A stretch of DNA of 64,000 bases from Bryobacterales bacterium (GCA_003142185.1 PLOR01000104.1:21905-85904), one strand, 5' to 3'. Positions 35,875 to 46,001 are shown, counted from the first letter of the stretch. A program made the numbers and translations. The notes: generated by a model not told the origin, from the sequence alone.

Positions 35875-38283
35875 TCATCCCATCACTACGGTGACTTGAT
35901 TGGCGGAACCCGCCTGCTGAGGCGGTATCGCGCCGTCAACCGGTTCACCATTCAGCGTAATCGACTGGACGCCCTTCTGCACTCCGCGGGGGTTGGTGAC
36001 CGTGATCTCGAACGCGGCGCCACGCCACCGGCGCGTCACCTGGAAGCCTTTCCACTCGGCCGGTATGCAGGGATCCACGATCAAGCCCTCAAAACTCAGC
36101 CGGACTCCGAGGATCCAGCGCGTGGCGGCAGTATAATTCCATCCGCCGCTGCCGGTCAGCCACGGATGCCGGGCGCGGCCGAAAGCCGTATGGTCCCGCC
36201 CCATCACGAACTGGCAATAGGAGTACGGTTCCGCCTCGCGAATCTCGATCCGGTCGTTCTGGTTCGACGGCAGCAGCGCGTCGTAGAACTTCATGGCTCG
36301 TTCGCCGCGTCCGAGCTTGCACTCGGCGATGACGGCCCAGGGATTGGGATGGCTAAAGATGGCCGCGTTCTCTTTGATGCCCTTGTAGACCCGCGTGACA
36401 AACCCTATATCGTCATCCGGCTTGGAAAACGCCGGCCACAGGAGGTGAATGCCGTATGGGGAGTAGAGATGCCGGTCCACGGCGTCCATCGCCAGCCTGC
36501 CGCGCTCCGCGGAGGCCGCATCGGAAAGCACGGCCCAGGTGTTGCTTTCGAGAAAGATCTTGCCTTCCTCGCTCTCCCGCGTGCCGATGCGGACTCCCTT
36601 GGCCGTGAAGCCGCGCAGGTACCACTCGCCATCCCAAAGCTCCCTCTCGCAGGCCGCTTTGACTTTGTCCCCAAGGGCGGCGCATTCGCGGGCATCCTGT
36701 TCGCAGCCCAGGTACTCCGCCGCCTCGACGAAAGCTCGCAGCGCCCAGTGATGCAGGAAGGAGACCATGGCACTTTCCCCGCCGCCCAGGTTCAGGCAAT
36801 CGTTCCAGTCGGCACGCAGCCCTTGGCAGATGCCGTTCGAGCCGACGTGGCGGGCGGAGAAATCGAGAGCGCGTTTCAGGTGCTGGTAGACGGTGGCCTC
36901 GTCCTGGTCCGCGAACGGAACCACCTCCCCGAACAGTGCGTCGTCCCCGGTCTCTTTCACGTACTCGCAGATCGAGACCACCAGCCACAGCGCGTCGTCC
37001 GAGCAAACGTCTTCGAGACCGTGAATGATACTCTTGCGGTCCGGCGTCGCGGTCACCGTGGGCGATTTGAACTTGGGGGCCTTCTGCTTGGCCGGATCGA
37101 ACCAGTCCGGATCGAACAGGTGCAGCCCATAGCCCTGGCTCACCTGCCCTTGCAGCAGTTCGAGAATGCGCTGCCGGCATTTTCCGGGATTGGTGTGAAC
37201 CACGCTCATCAGGTCCTGCGACGTATCGCGATATCCCAAGCCGGTGCGTCCGCCCACCTCGATGAACGATGCGAACCGCGACCAGACCACGCACGTCTCC
37301 GCCTGGTATAGCGTCCAGGTGTTGATCATGGTGTCGAGACCCTGGTGCGGAGTTTTGCACTGGAACGCAGCTAGCTTTTGCTCCCAATATGACCGGAGCG
37401 CCGCAAACGCGCGGTCCACTTCGGCCAGGTCCGAGTACTTGGCCTTCGCCTCCCGCCCTTTGGCGCGCGGGCCAACTCCCAGCAGGAAAACCAGCCGCGT
37501 TTCTTCTCCCGGCGCGAGCGTCAGCCGCTTATGCAGCGCACCGCAATGATTCCCGCCCAGCTCGGAACTGGCGGCGCACTCCCCCCGCTCCACCGCCGCC
37601 GGGTTGGTCTCCGTCCGGTAGTTCCCCAGGAAACGGTCCCGCATGCAGTCATAGCTGTCCGGCTCGAAGTTCGAGGCGAAGTAGTGAAAGGTCCACGGCT
37701 CGTAAAAGAAATCGTATTCGATGATGCCGTCCTGGTAGCTCGCCCCGGAGGCGTAAAGGCTCATCTGCAGGTTCTGGTTGTCGATTTCGATATGGTGGAA
37801 GGAGAACTCCAGGTACGAAAACACGCTGAGGTGGCGCTGGCGCGAGCCGGTGTTCTTGATCCGCACATCCCACAGCTCGGCATCGTCGTCGACCGGGATG
37901 AAAACGGTCTGCTCCGCGTGCAGGTCCTGGTAGTCGCAGGAGAACTTCGAGTACGAGAGACCGTGCCGGCACTGGTAGCTGGCTTTCGCCAGGTCCTTGC
38001 CCACGGGCTGCCAGGAGACCGACCAATACTCGCCCGTGTCGTCATCGCGCAGGTAGACGTAGCGCCCCGGCCGGTCCAACGGAACGCCGTTGGCGCGGAA
38101 GCGCGTAATCCGCTGGTGCTCGGCATTTTGGTAGAAGGAGTACCCGCCGGCGTTGTGCGAGATCACGGTGCATAGATCCCGCACTCCCAGGTAGTTGGTC
38201 CAGGAGACCGGCACATCCGGCCGCTCAATGACGTATTCTCTGTTCTGGTTGTCGAAGTAGCCGTAGCGCAAAACGCACCTCAC
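35875..38283 (-). CDS. GH94 N,N'-diacetylchitobiose phosphorylase
   Basis: 802 residues, no signal peptide, so cytoplasmic. It begins RYGYFDNQNREYVIERPDVP and has FASFIEVGGRTGLGYRDTSQ, HLFDPDWFDP, the catalytic Asp near residue 491 in GLRADWNDCLNLGGGESAMV, and the C-terminal HPWLTGSGGWNY and VDPCIPAEWKGF. From memory these blocks match Vibrio chitobiose phosphorylase more closely than cellobiose phosphorylases, including ESAMV after the catalytic segment. The reaction is chitobiose + Pi to GlcNAc-1-P + GlcNAc. The GTG start overlaps the fusion gene stop (GTGA). Codon use and frame are regular. Confidence 0.92.
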   Translation of the reverse strand: MRCVLRYGYFDNQNREYVIERPDVPVSWTNYLGVRDLCTVISHNAGGYSFYQNAEHQRITRFRANGVPLDRPGRYVYLRDDDTGEYWSVSWQPVGKDLAKASYQCRHGLSYSKFSCDYQDLHAEQTVFIPVDDDAELWDVRIKNTGSRQRHLSVFSYLEFSFHHIEIDNQNLQMSLYASGASYQDGIIEYDFFYEPWTFHYFASNFEPDSYDCMRDRFLGNYRTETNPAAVERGECAASSELGGNHCGALHKRLTLAPGEETRLVFLLGVGPRAKGREAKAKYSDLAEVDRAFAALRSYWEQKLAAFQCKTPHQGLDTMINTWTLYQAETCVVWSRFASFIEVGGRTGLGYRDTSQDLMSVVHTNPGKCRQRILELLQGQVSQGYGLHLFDPDWFDPAKQKAPKFKSPTVTATPDRKSIIHGLEDVCSDDALWLVVSICEYVKETGDDALFGEVVPFADQDEATVYQHLKRALDFSARHVGSNGICQGLRADWNDCLNLGGGESAMVSFLHHWALRAFVEAAEYLGCEQDARECAALGDKVKAACERELWDGEWYLRGFTAKGVRIGTRESEEGKIFLESNTWAVLSDAASAERGRLAMDAVDRHLYSPYGIHLLWPAFSKPDDDIGFVTRVYKGIKENAAIFSHPNPWAVIAECKLGRGERAMKFYDALLPSNQNDRIEIREAEPYSYCQFVMGRDHTAFGRARHPWLTGSGGWNYTAATRWILGVRLSFEGLIVDPCIPAEWKGFQVTRRWRGAAFEITVTNPRGVQKGVQSITLNGEPVDGAIPPQQAGSANQVTVVMG

Positions 38284-40478
38284 ACCGACACAAATTGCCT
38301 CAGCCAGTGCACCAGTTCCTGCGCCTTTAGCGGCGAATCGGCTTCCACGGCGAGCCGCAGCACCGGCTCAGTGCCGGAGAACCGGAGCAGCGCCCAATTA
38401 TCGTTCTCAAGCCTCAGTTTGGTGCCGTCCATGTGCGAGATCCCGATTACGGGGTAGGGCCCGATCTGCTCGCAGGGCGCTTCTTTCAGGCGCCGCGGAA
38501 CCACGATCCGCATCTCGGGCGTGGCCGGCAGGCTCTCCTCGAAATCGTAGAGCCGCCCGGTGAGGGCGCGCACCCGTTCGAGCAGCGGAGAAATCTTCTG
38601 GCCCGTACGCGCCAGCATCTCCACCACCAGGGCCGAAGCGAAGATACCATCCTTGCCGAGGATGTGCCCCCGGATGGTCAGCCCGCCCGAGGATTCGCCT
38701 CCCAGCAGCGCGTTGTGCTCCGCCATCGCGGCGGTGATGTGCTTGAAGCCCACCGGAACCTCGTAGCATTGCTCGCCCAGCCGCAGGGCCAGCCGGTCGA
38801 GCAGGTGCGTGGTCGCCAGGTTGCGCACCACTCCGCCGCGCTCGCCGCGTACTTCATGCAGGTACCAGTAGAGCAGTACCAGAACGTCGTTGATCGAGAT
38901 GTACTCGCCGCGCTCGTCCACGATCGCGATGCGGTCGGCGTCTCCGTCCATCGCCAACCCCAGGTCGTATTTGTGATCCAGCATCTGGGAGGTCAGCAGC
39001 CGCAGCGCTTCCAGATTGGGGGCGGGGGAGCGGCCGCCGAACAGCGGATCGTGCCGCTCGTGGATGAATGTCACCCGGCAGCGGGCCTCTGTCAGCACAG
39101 TACCCAGCGTGAGCTGCCCCACGCCATACATCGGATCCACGATCACGTTGAGTCCCGCCTCGCGGATCGCGTTCAGGTCAATCAGCTTCTCCACCGCATC
39201 CACATACTCGTTCGTGAAGTCGCGCCGCTCGACAATGCCGGCTTCCAGCGCCAGGTCCAGTTCCACTTTGATGACCTGGTCCGGCTCGAGCGCGTTGGTC
39301 TCGTTCTCGATCCGGCGCGTCTCGTCGTCGAGCAGCAACGATCCATCGCCGTGAAAGACTTTGAGCCCATTCCACTCGGGAGGATTGTGGCTGGCCGTGA
39401 ACGCCAGGCCATACGCCGATCCGCGCGTAGCCGTGGCGTAGGTGATCAGCGGCGTGGGCGCGTCTTCGGCTAACAGAATGGTTGGGATGTTGTTGCCGGC
39501 AAACACCTCGCAGGAAGCCTCGGCGGCCTGTTTCGAAAGAAAGCGCCGGTCGTAGCCGACGATCACGCCGCGCTTCTCCTCGCCCCGGCGCGTGATCCCG
39601 TTGGCCAGGGCCTGGCTGAGCCGGCGAACGTTGTGCATGGTGAAGCCTTCGCCGATGATGGCTCTCCAGCCGCCGGTGCCGAACGTGACCAGGTTCTGTT
39701 CCTCCTGGCGCCGCGGCCTGAATAACCGCTTCTCGAGAATGAACTCGGCCCGCGCCAGGTCCGCCGCCGTGTTGATGCCCTGCACTTCGTCCTGGTCGCA
39801 GAGCTGGTAGCTTTCCACGCGCCGGCCCGATCGAATCAACTCGTGAACCCAGTCCGTGAGGCGGCGGGCCGGCGAGACGGCACTCGCGGCGCTGGCATCA
39901 ATGGCGTATGCGCCCACGTTCACTTCCCGGATTTCCCGCACGGCAGGCGATGCCTCGGTGTCCTCGATGATGTCGATGATCTCGCCGGCGGCACTGCGGA
40001 CGATCCGTCCGTAGGGAAGGGCCCGGTCGATAACCGCCGTCAGCAGCGTCAGGTCCGCCTTCCGCAGGCGGTGCCGGTTGAGCAATCCGCGGATGGAGGT
40101 TGGGCGGAACAGCGGCGTGTCGCCGTAGAGAATCAGCAGGCTGCCATGGAAATCCCGCAGCAGCGGCAGCGCCTGCAAGGCCGCGTGGCCGGTGCCGAGC
40201 GGCTCGTCCTGCAAGACATAGCGAACCTTGTCGCCCAGGTGCGCCCGCACTTCCTCCTGCCTGTATCCGACCACCACGTAGATGTCGGCGGCGCCGGCCA
40301 CGCCGAGCGCATTCTCCACCACGCAATCGAGGATCGTGCGATCTCCCAGGGGTTGCAACACCAGCGGCCGGCCATCCTCGGCTAGGGTTTGCTTGCCGGC
40401 AGCCAGAATGATGACCTTGGTTTCCGCGGTCCCGGCCGGCGTGGCCGCCTCCACGGTCTCATCGAGCGTCAGCGCCAT
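38280..40478 (-). CDS. Fusion of GlmU-like nucleotidyltransferase domain and phosphohexomutase
   Basis: 732 residues from the ATG overlapping the permease stop. Residues 20-255 follow GlmU's uridyltransferase: LAAGK, VLQDEPLGTGHAALQA, LYGDTPL (Asp-120), YGRIVR, EVNVGAY and EVQGIN (metal-binding Asp and Asn kept). But the signature GxGTR...PK is LAAGKQTLAEDGRPLV: the positions of GlmU Gly-16, Arg-18 and Lys-25 are Gln-30, Leu-32 and Leu-39. Residues 285-732 are an alpha-D-phosphohexomutase with catalytic TASHNP (Ser near 363), DGDADR (about 510), GGESSGG and RFSGTEP (about 698), all intact. The mutase would turn GlcNAc-1-P from the phosphorylase into GlcNAc-6-P; the first domain may be a sensor. 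Confidence 0.88.
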   Translation of the reverse strand: MALTLDETVEAATPAGTAETKVIILAAGKQTLAEDGRPLVLQPLGDRTILDCVVENALGVAGAADIYVVVGYRQEEVRAHLGDKVRYVLQDEPLGTGHAALQALPLLRDFHGSLLILYGDTPLFRPTSIRGLLNRHRLRKADLTLLTAVIDRALPYGRIVRSAAGEIIDIIEDTEASPAVREIREVNVGAYAIDASAASAVSPARRLTDWVHELIRSGRRVESYQLCDQDEVQGINTAADLARAEFILEKRLFRPRRQEEQNLVTFGTGGWRAIIGEGFTMHNVRRLSQALANGITRRGEEKRGVIVGYDRRFLSKQAAEASCEVFAGNNIPTILLAEDAPTPLITYATATRGSAYGLAFTASHNPPEWNGLKVFHGDGSLLLDDETRRIENETNALEPDQVIKVELDLALEAGIVERRDFTNEYVDAVEKLIDLNAIREAGLNVIVDPMYGVGQLTLGTVLTEARCRVTFIHERHDPLFGGRSPAPNLEALRLLTSQMLDHKYDLGLAMDGDADRIAIVDERGEYISINDVLVLLYWYLHEVRGERGGVVRNLATTHLLDRLALRLGEQCYEVPVGFKHITAAMAEHNALLGGESSGGLTIRGHILGKDGIFASALVVEMLARTGQKISPLLERVRALTGRLYDFEESLPATPEMRIVVPRRLKEAPCEQIGPYPVIGISHMDGTKLRLENDNWALLRFSGTEPVLRLAVEADSPLKAQELVHWLRQFVSV

Positions 40479-41785
40479 TGCGGCGTCTCCTCCATGGGCT
40501 CCGGCGAGACGGCTGGCGAGCTGGCTCCGCCCCGGATGGGGATCAGCCGGGAGAGAATCAGCGCCGGGATTGAGGACAGCAGCACCCACACAAAGAAATT
40601 CCGGTAGCCGACCGCCAATTGGATCTTCCCGCTCACCGTGCCCGGGATCAGGAGGCCAAGATTCATCAGCGAATTGGCGAAAGCATAATGTGCCGTCTGA
40701 TACTTTCCCGGCGCGATCTCCTGCATCATGAGCAGGATTACGCCCACGAAGCCGAAGCCGTAGCCGAACATTTCCACGCTCAGCGCCGCCGTGACAGCCA
40801 AGTGACTCGTAGGCAGGGCCGTGCTCAGGTATACGTAAGCCAGGTTGGGGAAATTCATCGCGCAGACCAGCGGCAACAGCGCGCGCCGCAGGCCCAGCCA
40901 GGAAGTGAAATAGCCTCCCAGAATGCTGCCCGCCACGAAAGCCAAAGTTCCGAATGTGCCATATATGGTTCCGAACTGGTCCGTAGTCAGGCCCAGGCCG
41001 CCCGCCACCCGCTTATCCACAAGGAACAGCGGGCCAATCTTCACCACTTGGCCCTCGCCGGCACGGTACAACACAATGAAGAGCAGCAGCAGGTAGATGT
41101 TCGGCTTCTTGAGAAAGCTGACCACCACCTCTTTGAAAGTGGCCGCCATCTCGCGAATGCTTTCGGACCGGCGCTCGGCCCCGCCACTGGGCAGCACCTG
41201 CGCGTGATAAATGCTCAGCGCCATGAGGATCAGTCCCATGGCCACGAAAATCGCCATCCATGCGCGCGGCACGCCCACCCGGAGTTCGAGGTATCCCGCC
41301 AGGATGATCAAGCCGCCCTGCGAGAAGAACCGCGCCGCGTTGTAGAAGCCGCCCTGCCATCCTGTGTACGCCGCCTGCTCTTTGGGGGAAAGGCTAGCGA
41401 TATACAAGCCATCGGCGGCGATGTCGTGGGTCGACGAGCAGAAAGCGACCACCGCCAGCAGAGCCAGCGTGTATCCGAAATAGCCCGGCAGCGGCAGGCA
41501 CAAGGCCACCAGCGCCAGGCTCAGCCCACCCGCAAGCTCGAGAGCGACCACGAAGAATTTCTTGGTCTTGAACATCTCGATGAGCGGGCTCCACAATGGC
41601 TTGAGCGACCACGGCAGCAGCAGCAGACTGGTGTAAAAAGTGATGACATCGTTGCGCAGCCCGAGGCGCTTGTAAAGGATCCCGGCGATCAACGCGACAG
41701 CGAAGAACGGCACGCCCTCCGCGAAGTACAGCGTCGGCACCCATCGGGCGGGGTGGGTGCGATCAGGCGTCCGGGTGCTCGTCAT
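40469..41785 (-). CDS. MFS permease, AmpG/acetyl-CoA-transporter-like
   Basis: 438 residues with about twelve hydrophobic segments. The N-terminal WVPTLYFAEGVPFFAVALIA, then LLLLPWSLKPLWSPLIEMF, and FCSSTHDIAADGLYI are features of the AmpG group of major facilitator permeases, which import muropeptides or small amino sugars. It heads the operon with the fusion enzyme, chitobiose phosphorylase and chitinase, so chitobiose or GlcNAc uptake is the likely role (inference). Its stop overlaps the next start by 10 bp. The shared regulatory element lies 81 bp upstream. Confidence 0.85.
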   Translation of the reverse strand: MTSTRTPDRTHPARWVPTLYFAEGVPFFAVALIAGILYKRLGLRNDVITFYTSLLLLPWSLKPLWSPLIEMFKTKKFFVVALELAGGLSLALVALCLPLPGYFGYTLALLAVVAFCSSTHDIAADGLYIASLSPKEQAAYTGWQGGFYNAARFFSQGGLIILAGYLELRVGVPRAWMAIFVAMGLILMALSIYHAQVLPSGGAERRSESIREMAATFKEVVVSFLKKPNIYLLLLFIVLYRAGEGQVVKIGPLFLVDKRVAGGLGLTTDQFGTIYGTFGTLAFVAGSILGGYFTSWLGLRRALLPLVCAMNFPNLAYVYLSTALPTSHLAVTAALSVEMFGYGFGFVGVILLMMQEIAPGKYQTAHYAFANSLMNLGLLIPGTVSGKIQLAVGYRNFFVWVLLSSIPALILSRLIPIRGGASSPAVSPEPMEETPQWR

Positions 41786-42244
41786 TAGCGTTCCCCGGTC
41801 AGGCTTCGAACCAGGCCCAGACAGCCTGACCGCTCCCTGCGATGGTGGCCCGTGACTTGCCAGCCTGTCCAGTTCACAACGGTTGCGGAGACGTTATGCG
41901 AGGTTTGTTACCTCCACCGAACATCCATAGGATCTGTACTTTCGGCCGCTTGGGTGCGTGCCAAAACCGGACAGTTCCGCTGGTTCTGGTTGGAGTGCTC
42001 TTTGCCATGATGCTCCTGAGCCTGCCGGCCACCTGGGTTCCTGCGGGGCGTGTCCTCGCGATTGATCCGTCGCGCCTTCTGCGCAATCCGTGCCGGTCCA
42101 CGAGTAACCGCACCACGGAACACGATCATTGCCTTCTCCCGCACTCCCCTGAAAGTCCTCGTGCTTGGTTGTTGCTACCAGGAGAGCGCCATTCCAAAGC
42201 GCTGCGAAAACGCCATATAGTTGGGCCACGTTTCAGCCGATGGT
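41786..42244. other. Divergent intergenic region upstream of permease and histidine kinase genes
   Basis: 459 bp. The only structure I can support is copy B of the shared GlcNAc-locus element near the permease gene. Several open frames cross it but none has family features. Confidence 0.6.
41867..41922 (-). promoter_or_regulatory. Shared GlcNAc-locus element, copy B (permease/chitobiose operon)
   Basis: 56 bp. On the minus strand: GTTCGGT, GGTAACAAACC, TAAC, CGCAACCGTT, then GTGAACTGGAC. It is the same length as copy C in front of the SIS gene and shares an identical 18 bp block with copy A. It ends 81 bp before the permease ATG. Confidence 0.68.
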
Positions 42245-45200
42245 ATGCACATGGACCAACGGCCCGGCGCCTACTGCGTGGCGGGCGGCGAAGCGCGTTC
42301 GGCGCGGCCACGGACTGTGGCGAGCGTCGGAGGCGAATGCCGCACAAGGGTTTCTATCGCGAGACCTCTTTTGGCCCGCTGGATTCCGTTGGTTGCATTT
42401 GCGCTGTGGTTGATCTGCGGCGCCGCCAGCTCCCAGACTGAGGCGCCCCAGCCCGGCGCATTGCCGATTCTGACCACCGCGCAGAGCGTCCATAGCCTGC
42501 CCCCAAAGGAAGCCGGGCGCCATTACCCGGTCCACCTGTTGGCTGTGGTCACCTACTACGATCCCTACATCGATCCCAGGCACGGCGCACTGTTTGTGCA
42601 GGATGCGACTGGAGCCGTCTTTGTCGCCGTCTCTGCCCGACCCATCCTTCCCATTCACGCGGGCTCGCTCGTCGATTTGACCGGGGTCAGCGGCCCGGGA
42701 GACTTCGGGCCGGTGATCGCTCGGCCACGCGTACTCGTTGTCGGCGAATCTCACGTTCCGGCCGAAGCTCCGCGAGTGAGCATGGCCCATCTGCTGACGG
42801 GAGTGGAGGACGCGCAGTGGGTAGAGGTCGAGGAGCTCGTGCATTCGGTCGTCGAGTCCGGCTCGAATGTGACCATTGGAATGATGATCAGTGACGGTCC
42901 CCTCACCGCCATCACGGTTAAGGAAAACGGGGTGGACTATTCGAAACTGGTGGACGCCAAGGTGCGGATTCATGGCAACGCAGGCGCTCTAACCACCCCA
43001 AGTCATCAGATCGCGGGCTTTCGAGTAATGTTCCCGAGCCGGGACGAAATAAAAATCGACGAACCTGCTCCAGCCGATCCCTTCGCCCTGCCGTTGCGTG
43101 CCGTCGACAGCCTGTTGCGATTTACTCCGGATGTCGATTTCGTGCATAGAGTGCACATTCGCGGTCACGTGACACTCGCGTGGCCTGGCAGGGTGGTCTG
43201 CCTACAGGATCGGAGCCAGGGGATTTGTGTCCAAACCGCCCAATTGGCGCCCCTCGCCGCGGGGAACCTGGTGGATGTGGCCGGCTTCCCGGTGGTTGGG
43301 GATTACACGCCCACCATGACGGATGCCACGGTCAAGTTGTTGGGCAGCGGCCAACCAGTGGCCGCCAAGCAGGTGACGGCAGACCAGGCTTTCGGGGGCA
43401 GTTATGACGGTGCGTTGGTGCGAATTGAGGGTCGCTTGATCGGCTGGGACCGCACCACCAAGGACCCGACCCTGGTCTTGACATCGGGTAACTTCCTTTT
43501 CCCCGTGGTCCTTCCCAGCGGAACCGACGGTGGCTCGAACGGGAATCCGACGCTGGACTGGAAGGATGGCAGTAAGCTCAGCATCACGGGGATTTGTTCC
43601 GTGCAAGTGGACACGCAGAGCACAATGATGCAAGGAGGCTTGGCGCGGCCGAAGTCGTTTCGCATCCTGCTGCGCTCGCCGAAGGATGTCGTCGTGCTCG
43701 CGAATCCTTCCTGGTGGACGGCCGGCCATACGCTGATGGTGATCAGCCTGGTGCTGGCCGTTACCCTGGCCGTGCTCTTCTGGGTTGCCGTGCTCAGGCA
43801 CCGCGTCGAGCAGCAGACCGCTGTCATCCGCCGCCAACTGAAGCAGACCGCCGCGCTGAAGGAGGAAGCCGAGGCCGCTAGCCGCGCCAAGAGCGAATTT
43901 CTGGCCAACATGAGCCATGAGATCCGGACGCCCATGAACGGCGTGATGGGAATGATAGAACTCGCCCTCGAAACCCAACCTTCCCCCGAACAGGCCGATT
44001 GTCTCCTCACGGCCCGTAACTCGGCCGACGCCTTGCTCGTCGTGATCAACGACATTCTCGACTTTTCCAAAATTGAAGCCGGCAAACTGGACTTGGAAGT
44101 CACGGGATTCAATGTACATGACTGGGCAGAGGAGATCGTCGGGACATTTGCTCTGCGCGCATCCGAAAAAGGCATCGAGCTCACTTGCGAGGTGTGCCCC
44201 GGAACGCCTGTGATGGTTTGCTCCGATGCGAACCGCCTGCGCCAGGTGATCACGAATCTGCTCGGCAATGCCCTGAAATTCACCGAGCGCGGCGAGGTTG
44301 GCCTGCGGGTAAGTGGCGAGGTTCCCGATGGCGATGGCGTGACTCTGCACTTCGTCGTGACCGACACCGGGATCGGCATTCCGGCGGAAAAGCAGCACCT
44401 CATTTTCGAAGCTTTCAGCCAGGCTGACGCTTCCATGGCCCGCAAGTACGGCGGCACTGGACTGGGACTCACCATCTCTTCCCGTCTCGTCGCGATGCTG
44501 GGTGGCCGTATCTGGGTCGAGAGCGAACGAGGCCGCGGCAGCAGCTTCCATTTCACCGCCCAGGCCAAAGCCGCGGTTGGCGAGCCTAGGCTGCGGCCCG
44601 CGGAGATCGACTCTCTTGTGGGGGTTGCCGTGCTCGCCGTCGATGACAACGCCACCAGCCGGCGCGTTCTCAGCGAAATGATGGCCGGCTGGGGCATGGA
44701 AGTCACCCTGGCGGACAGCGGCCCCACGGCACTTGAGATTCTCGACCAGGCTGAGCGGGAAGGCCGGCCGTTTCCGTTGTTGCTGGCTGACGCTCAAATG
44801 CCGCAGATGGACGGCTTTGCGCTGATCCGGCTCATCAAGCGATGCCCCGCGCTGACGCCACCCACGATCGTCATGCTGACCTCGCCTGGGAGACCCGGCG
44901 ATGCCGCTGCCTGCCGGGAAGTTGGCGCGGCCGCTCACTTGGCCAAGCCAGTGACGCGGCGAGGGCTGAGCCGCGCCCTGATCGCAGCGCTCCATCAAGG
45001 ATTGCAACCGGCGGCCTCCAGCCCCGCCTCGGCAACGCAATGCGATGAAACGGCAGAAGGGAGGGGACTCTGCCCGCTGAGAATCTTGCTCGTGGAAGAC
45101 AACAGCATCAATCAACGCGTCGCTAGTATTCTCTTGGAGAAACGCGGTCACACAGTCACTGTGGCCTGCAACGGCCGCCAGGCGATCGATCTGTTCGACG

Positions 45201-45535
45201 AGCAAGCGTTCGACGTCATCCTGATGGACGTGCAGATGCCGGAAATGGACGGTTTCGAGGCCACCGCCGCCATCCGCACCAAAGAGAAGGCCACGGGCCA
45301 GCGTATTCCCATTCTCGCCATGACGGCGCACGCCATGAAGGGCGACAAAGAACGCTGTCTCGATGCGGGCATGGATGGCTACGTGACCAAGCCCATCAAA
45401 CCGGCGGCTCTCCTCGCCGAGGTCGTCGCGGCGACCGGGTGCCGAACCACGGCCCGCCGAGCCCTCCTCGGCAACGACGCCGTTCAACCGGAGAAGCCAA
45501 TGGTCATCCCGAATCGAGGGCGTGCCTCTTCGTAG
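42245..45535 (+). CDS. Hybrid sensor histidine kinase with two receiver domains
   Basis: About 1096 residues; the start is uncertain (TTG 42221, ATG 42245 and ATG 42251 are in frame). A signal-anchor ([19 protein letters not shown]) leads into a periplasmic region of about 430 residues with repeated OB-like segments. A membrane helix follows ([20 protein letters not shown]), then HisKA with the phospho-His in [19 protein letters not shown] (about residue 557), an ATPase domain ([27 protein letters not shown]), and two receivers with Asp in [12 protein letters not shown] (about 848) and [11 protein letters not shown] (about 994). No HPt domain or output regulator is adjacent. Divergent from the chitin operon, so it might sense chitin products, but nothing proves it. 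Confidence 0.9.
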   Translation: MHMDQRPGAYCVAGGEARSARPRTVASVGGECRTRVSIARPLLARWIPLVAFALWLICGAASSQTEAPQPGALPILTTAQSVHSLPPKEAGRHYPVHLLAVVTYYDPYIDPRHGALFVQDATGAVFVAVSARPILPIHAGSLVDLTGVSGPGDFGPVIARPRVLVVGESHVPAEAPRVSMAHLLTGVEDAQWVEVEELVHSVVESGSNVTIGMMISDGPLTAITVKENGVDYSKLVDAKVRIHGNAGALTTPSHQIAGFRVMFPSRDEIKIDEPAPADPFALPLRAVDSLLRFTPDVDFVHRVHIRGHVTLAWPGRVVCLQDRSQGICVQTAQLAPLAAGNLVDVAGFPVVGDYTPTMTDATVKLLGSGQPVAAKQVTADQAFGGSYDGALVRIEGRLIGWDRTTKDPTLVLTSGNFLFPVVLPSGTDGGSNGNPTLDWKDGSKLSITGICSVQVDTQSTMMQGGLARPKSFRILLRSPKDVVVLANPSWWTAGHTLMVISLVLAVTLAVLFWVAVLRHRVEQQTAVIRRQLKQTAALKEEAEAASRAKSEFLANMSHEIRTPMNGVMGMIELALETQPSPEQADCLLTARNSADALLVVINDILDFSKIEAGKLDLEVTGFNVHDWAEEIVGTFALRASEKGIELTCEVCPGTPVMVCSDANRLRQVITNLLGNALKFTERGEVGLRVSGEVPDGDGVTLHFVVTDTGIGIPAEKQHLIFEAFSQADASMARKYGGTGLGLTISSRLVAMLGGRIWVESERGRGSSFHFTAQAKAAVGEPRLRPAEIDSLVGVAVLAVDDNATSRRVLSEMMAGWGMEVTLADSGPTALEILDQAEREGRPFPLLLADAQMPQMDGFALIRLIKRCPALTPPTIVMLTSPGRPGDAAACREVGAAAHLAKPVTRRGLSRALIAALHQGLQPAASSPASATQCDETAEGRGLCPLRILLVEDNSINQRVASILLEKRGHTVTVACNGRQAIDLFDEQAFDVILMDVQMPEMDGFEATAAIRTKEKATGQRIPILAMTAHAMKGDKERCLDAGMDGYVTKPIKPAALLAEVVAATGCRTTARRALLGNDAVQPEKPMVIPNRGRASS

Positions 45536-45812
45536 CAGTAGGCGAGCCGGAGGCTCAACTCGAATACGAAAGAGCGCGAGTAGCCGCAGCGATATCATTT
45601 CATAACGCTCCCGCAGAACTGGCGCCGTCCGCACCGGGACGGCGGCAATTCTGTGGTTTGACGACGTCCTTGAAAGATGAACCTGCTGTGATGCGGGTCC
45701 TGCGAAATCCGGGGGGCGCTCTTCGCTGGCGACTCCACTCCGATGTCAGAATGCAGTGCTCCTGGAATAGTGATTCAGTCGACCATCGTGGCTCGCCGTC
45801 TTCAGCACCGGC

Positions 45813-45950
45813 TCATTCAGAGGATGGCCCGAAACCTGGGGCGTGTACGACTACCCATACGGTTCCTCGGCCGTCACACTGGTGGCAGCGGCACTCCCGA
45901 TAGGTCTTTCCGGTGCCCTGACATTGCTCGCAACCGGTGACCAGTTTCAT
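45813..45950 (-). CDS. Very small protein with two DnaJ-type zinc-knuckle motifs
   Basis: 45 residues from ATG at MKLVTGCEQCQGTGKTYREC. It contains two CxxCxGxG motifs (CEQCQGTG and CHQCDGRG) separated by nine residues, the pattern of the zinc-binding Cys-rich domain of DnaJ. There is no J domain. No Shine-Dalgarno is obvious. It could be a tiny redox or chaperone-helper protein or a chance fragment. It lies opposite the strand of a permease remnant. Confidence 0.4.
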   Translation of the reverse strand: MKLVTGCEQCQGTGKTYRECRCHQCDGRGTVWVVVHAPGFGPSSE

Positions 45951-46001
45951 CGATAGTCGTTCAGGTGTCGGCAGATCGCGCGACTGCCCAATCACTTCGG
46001 C

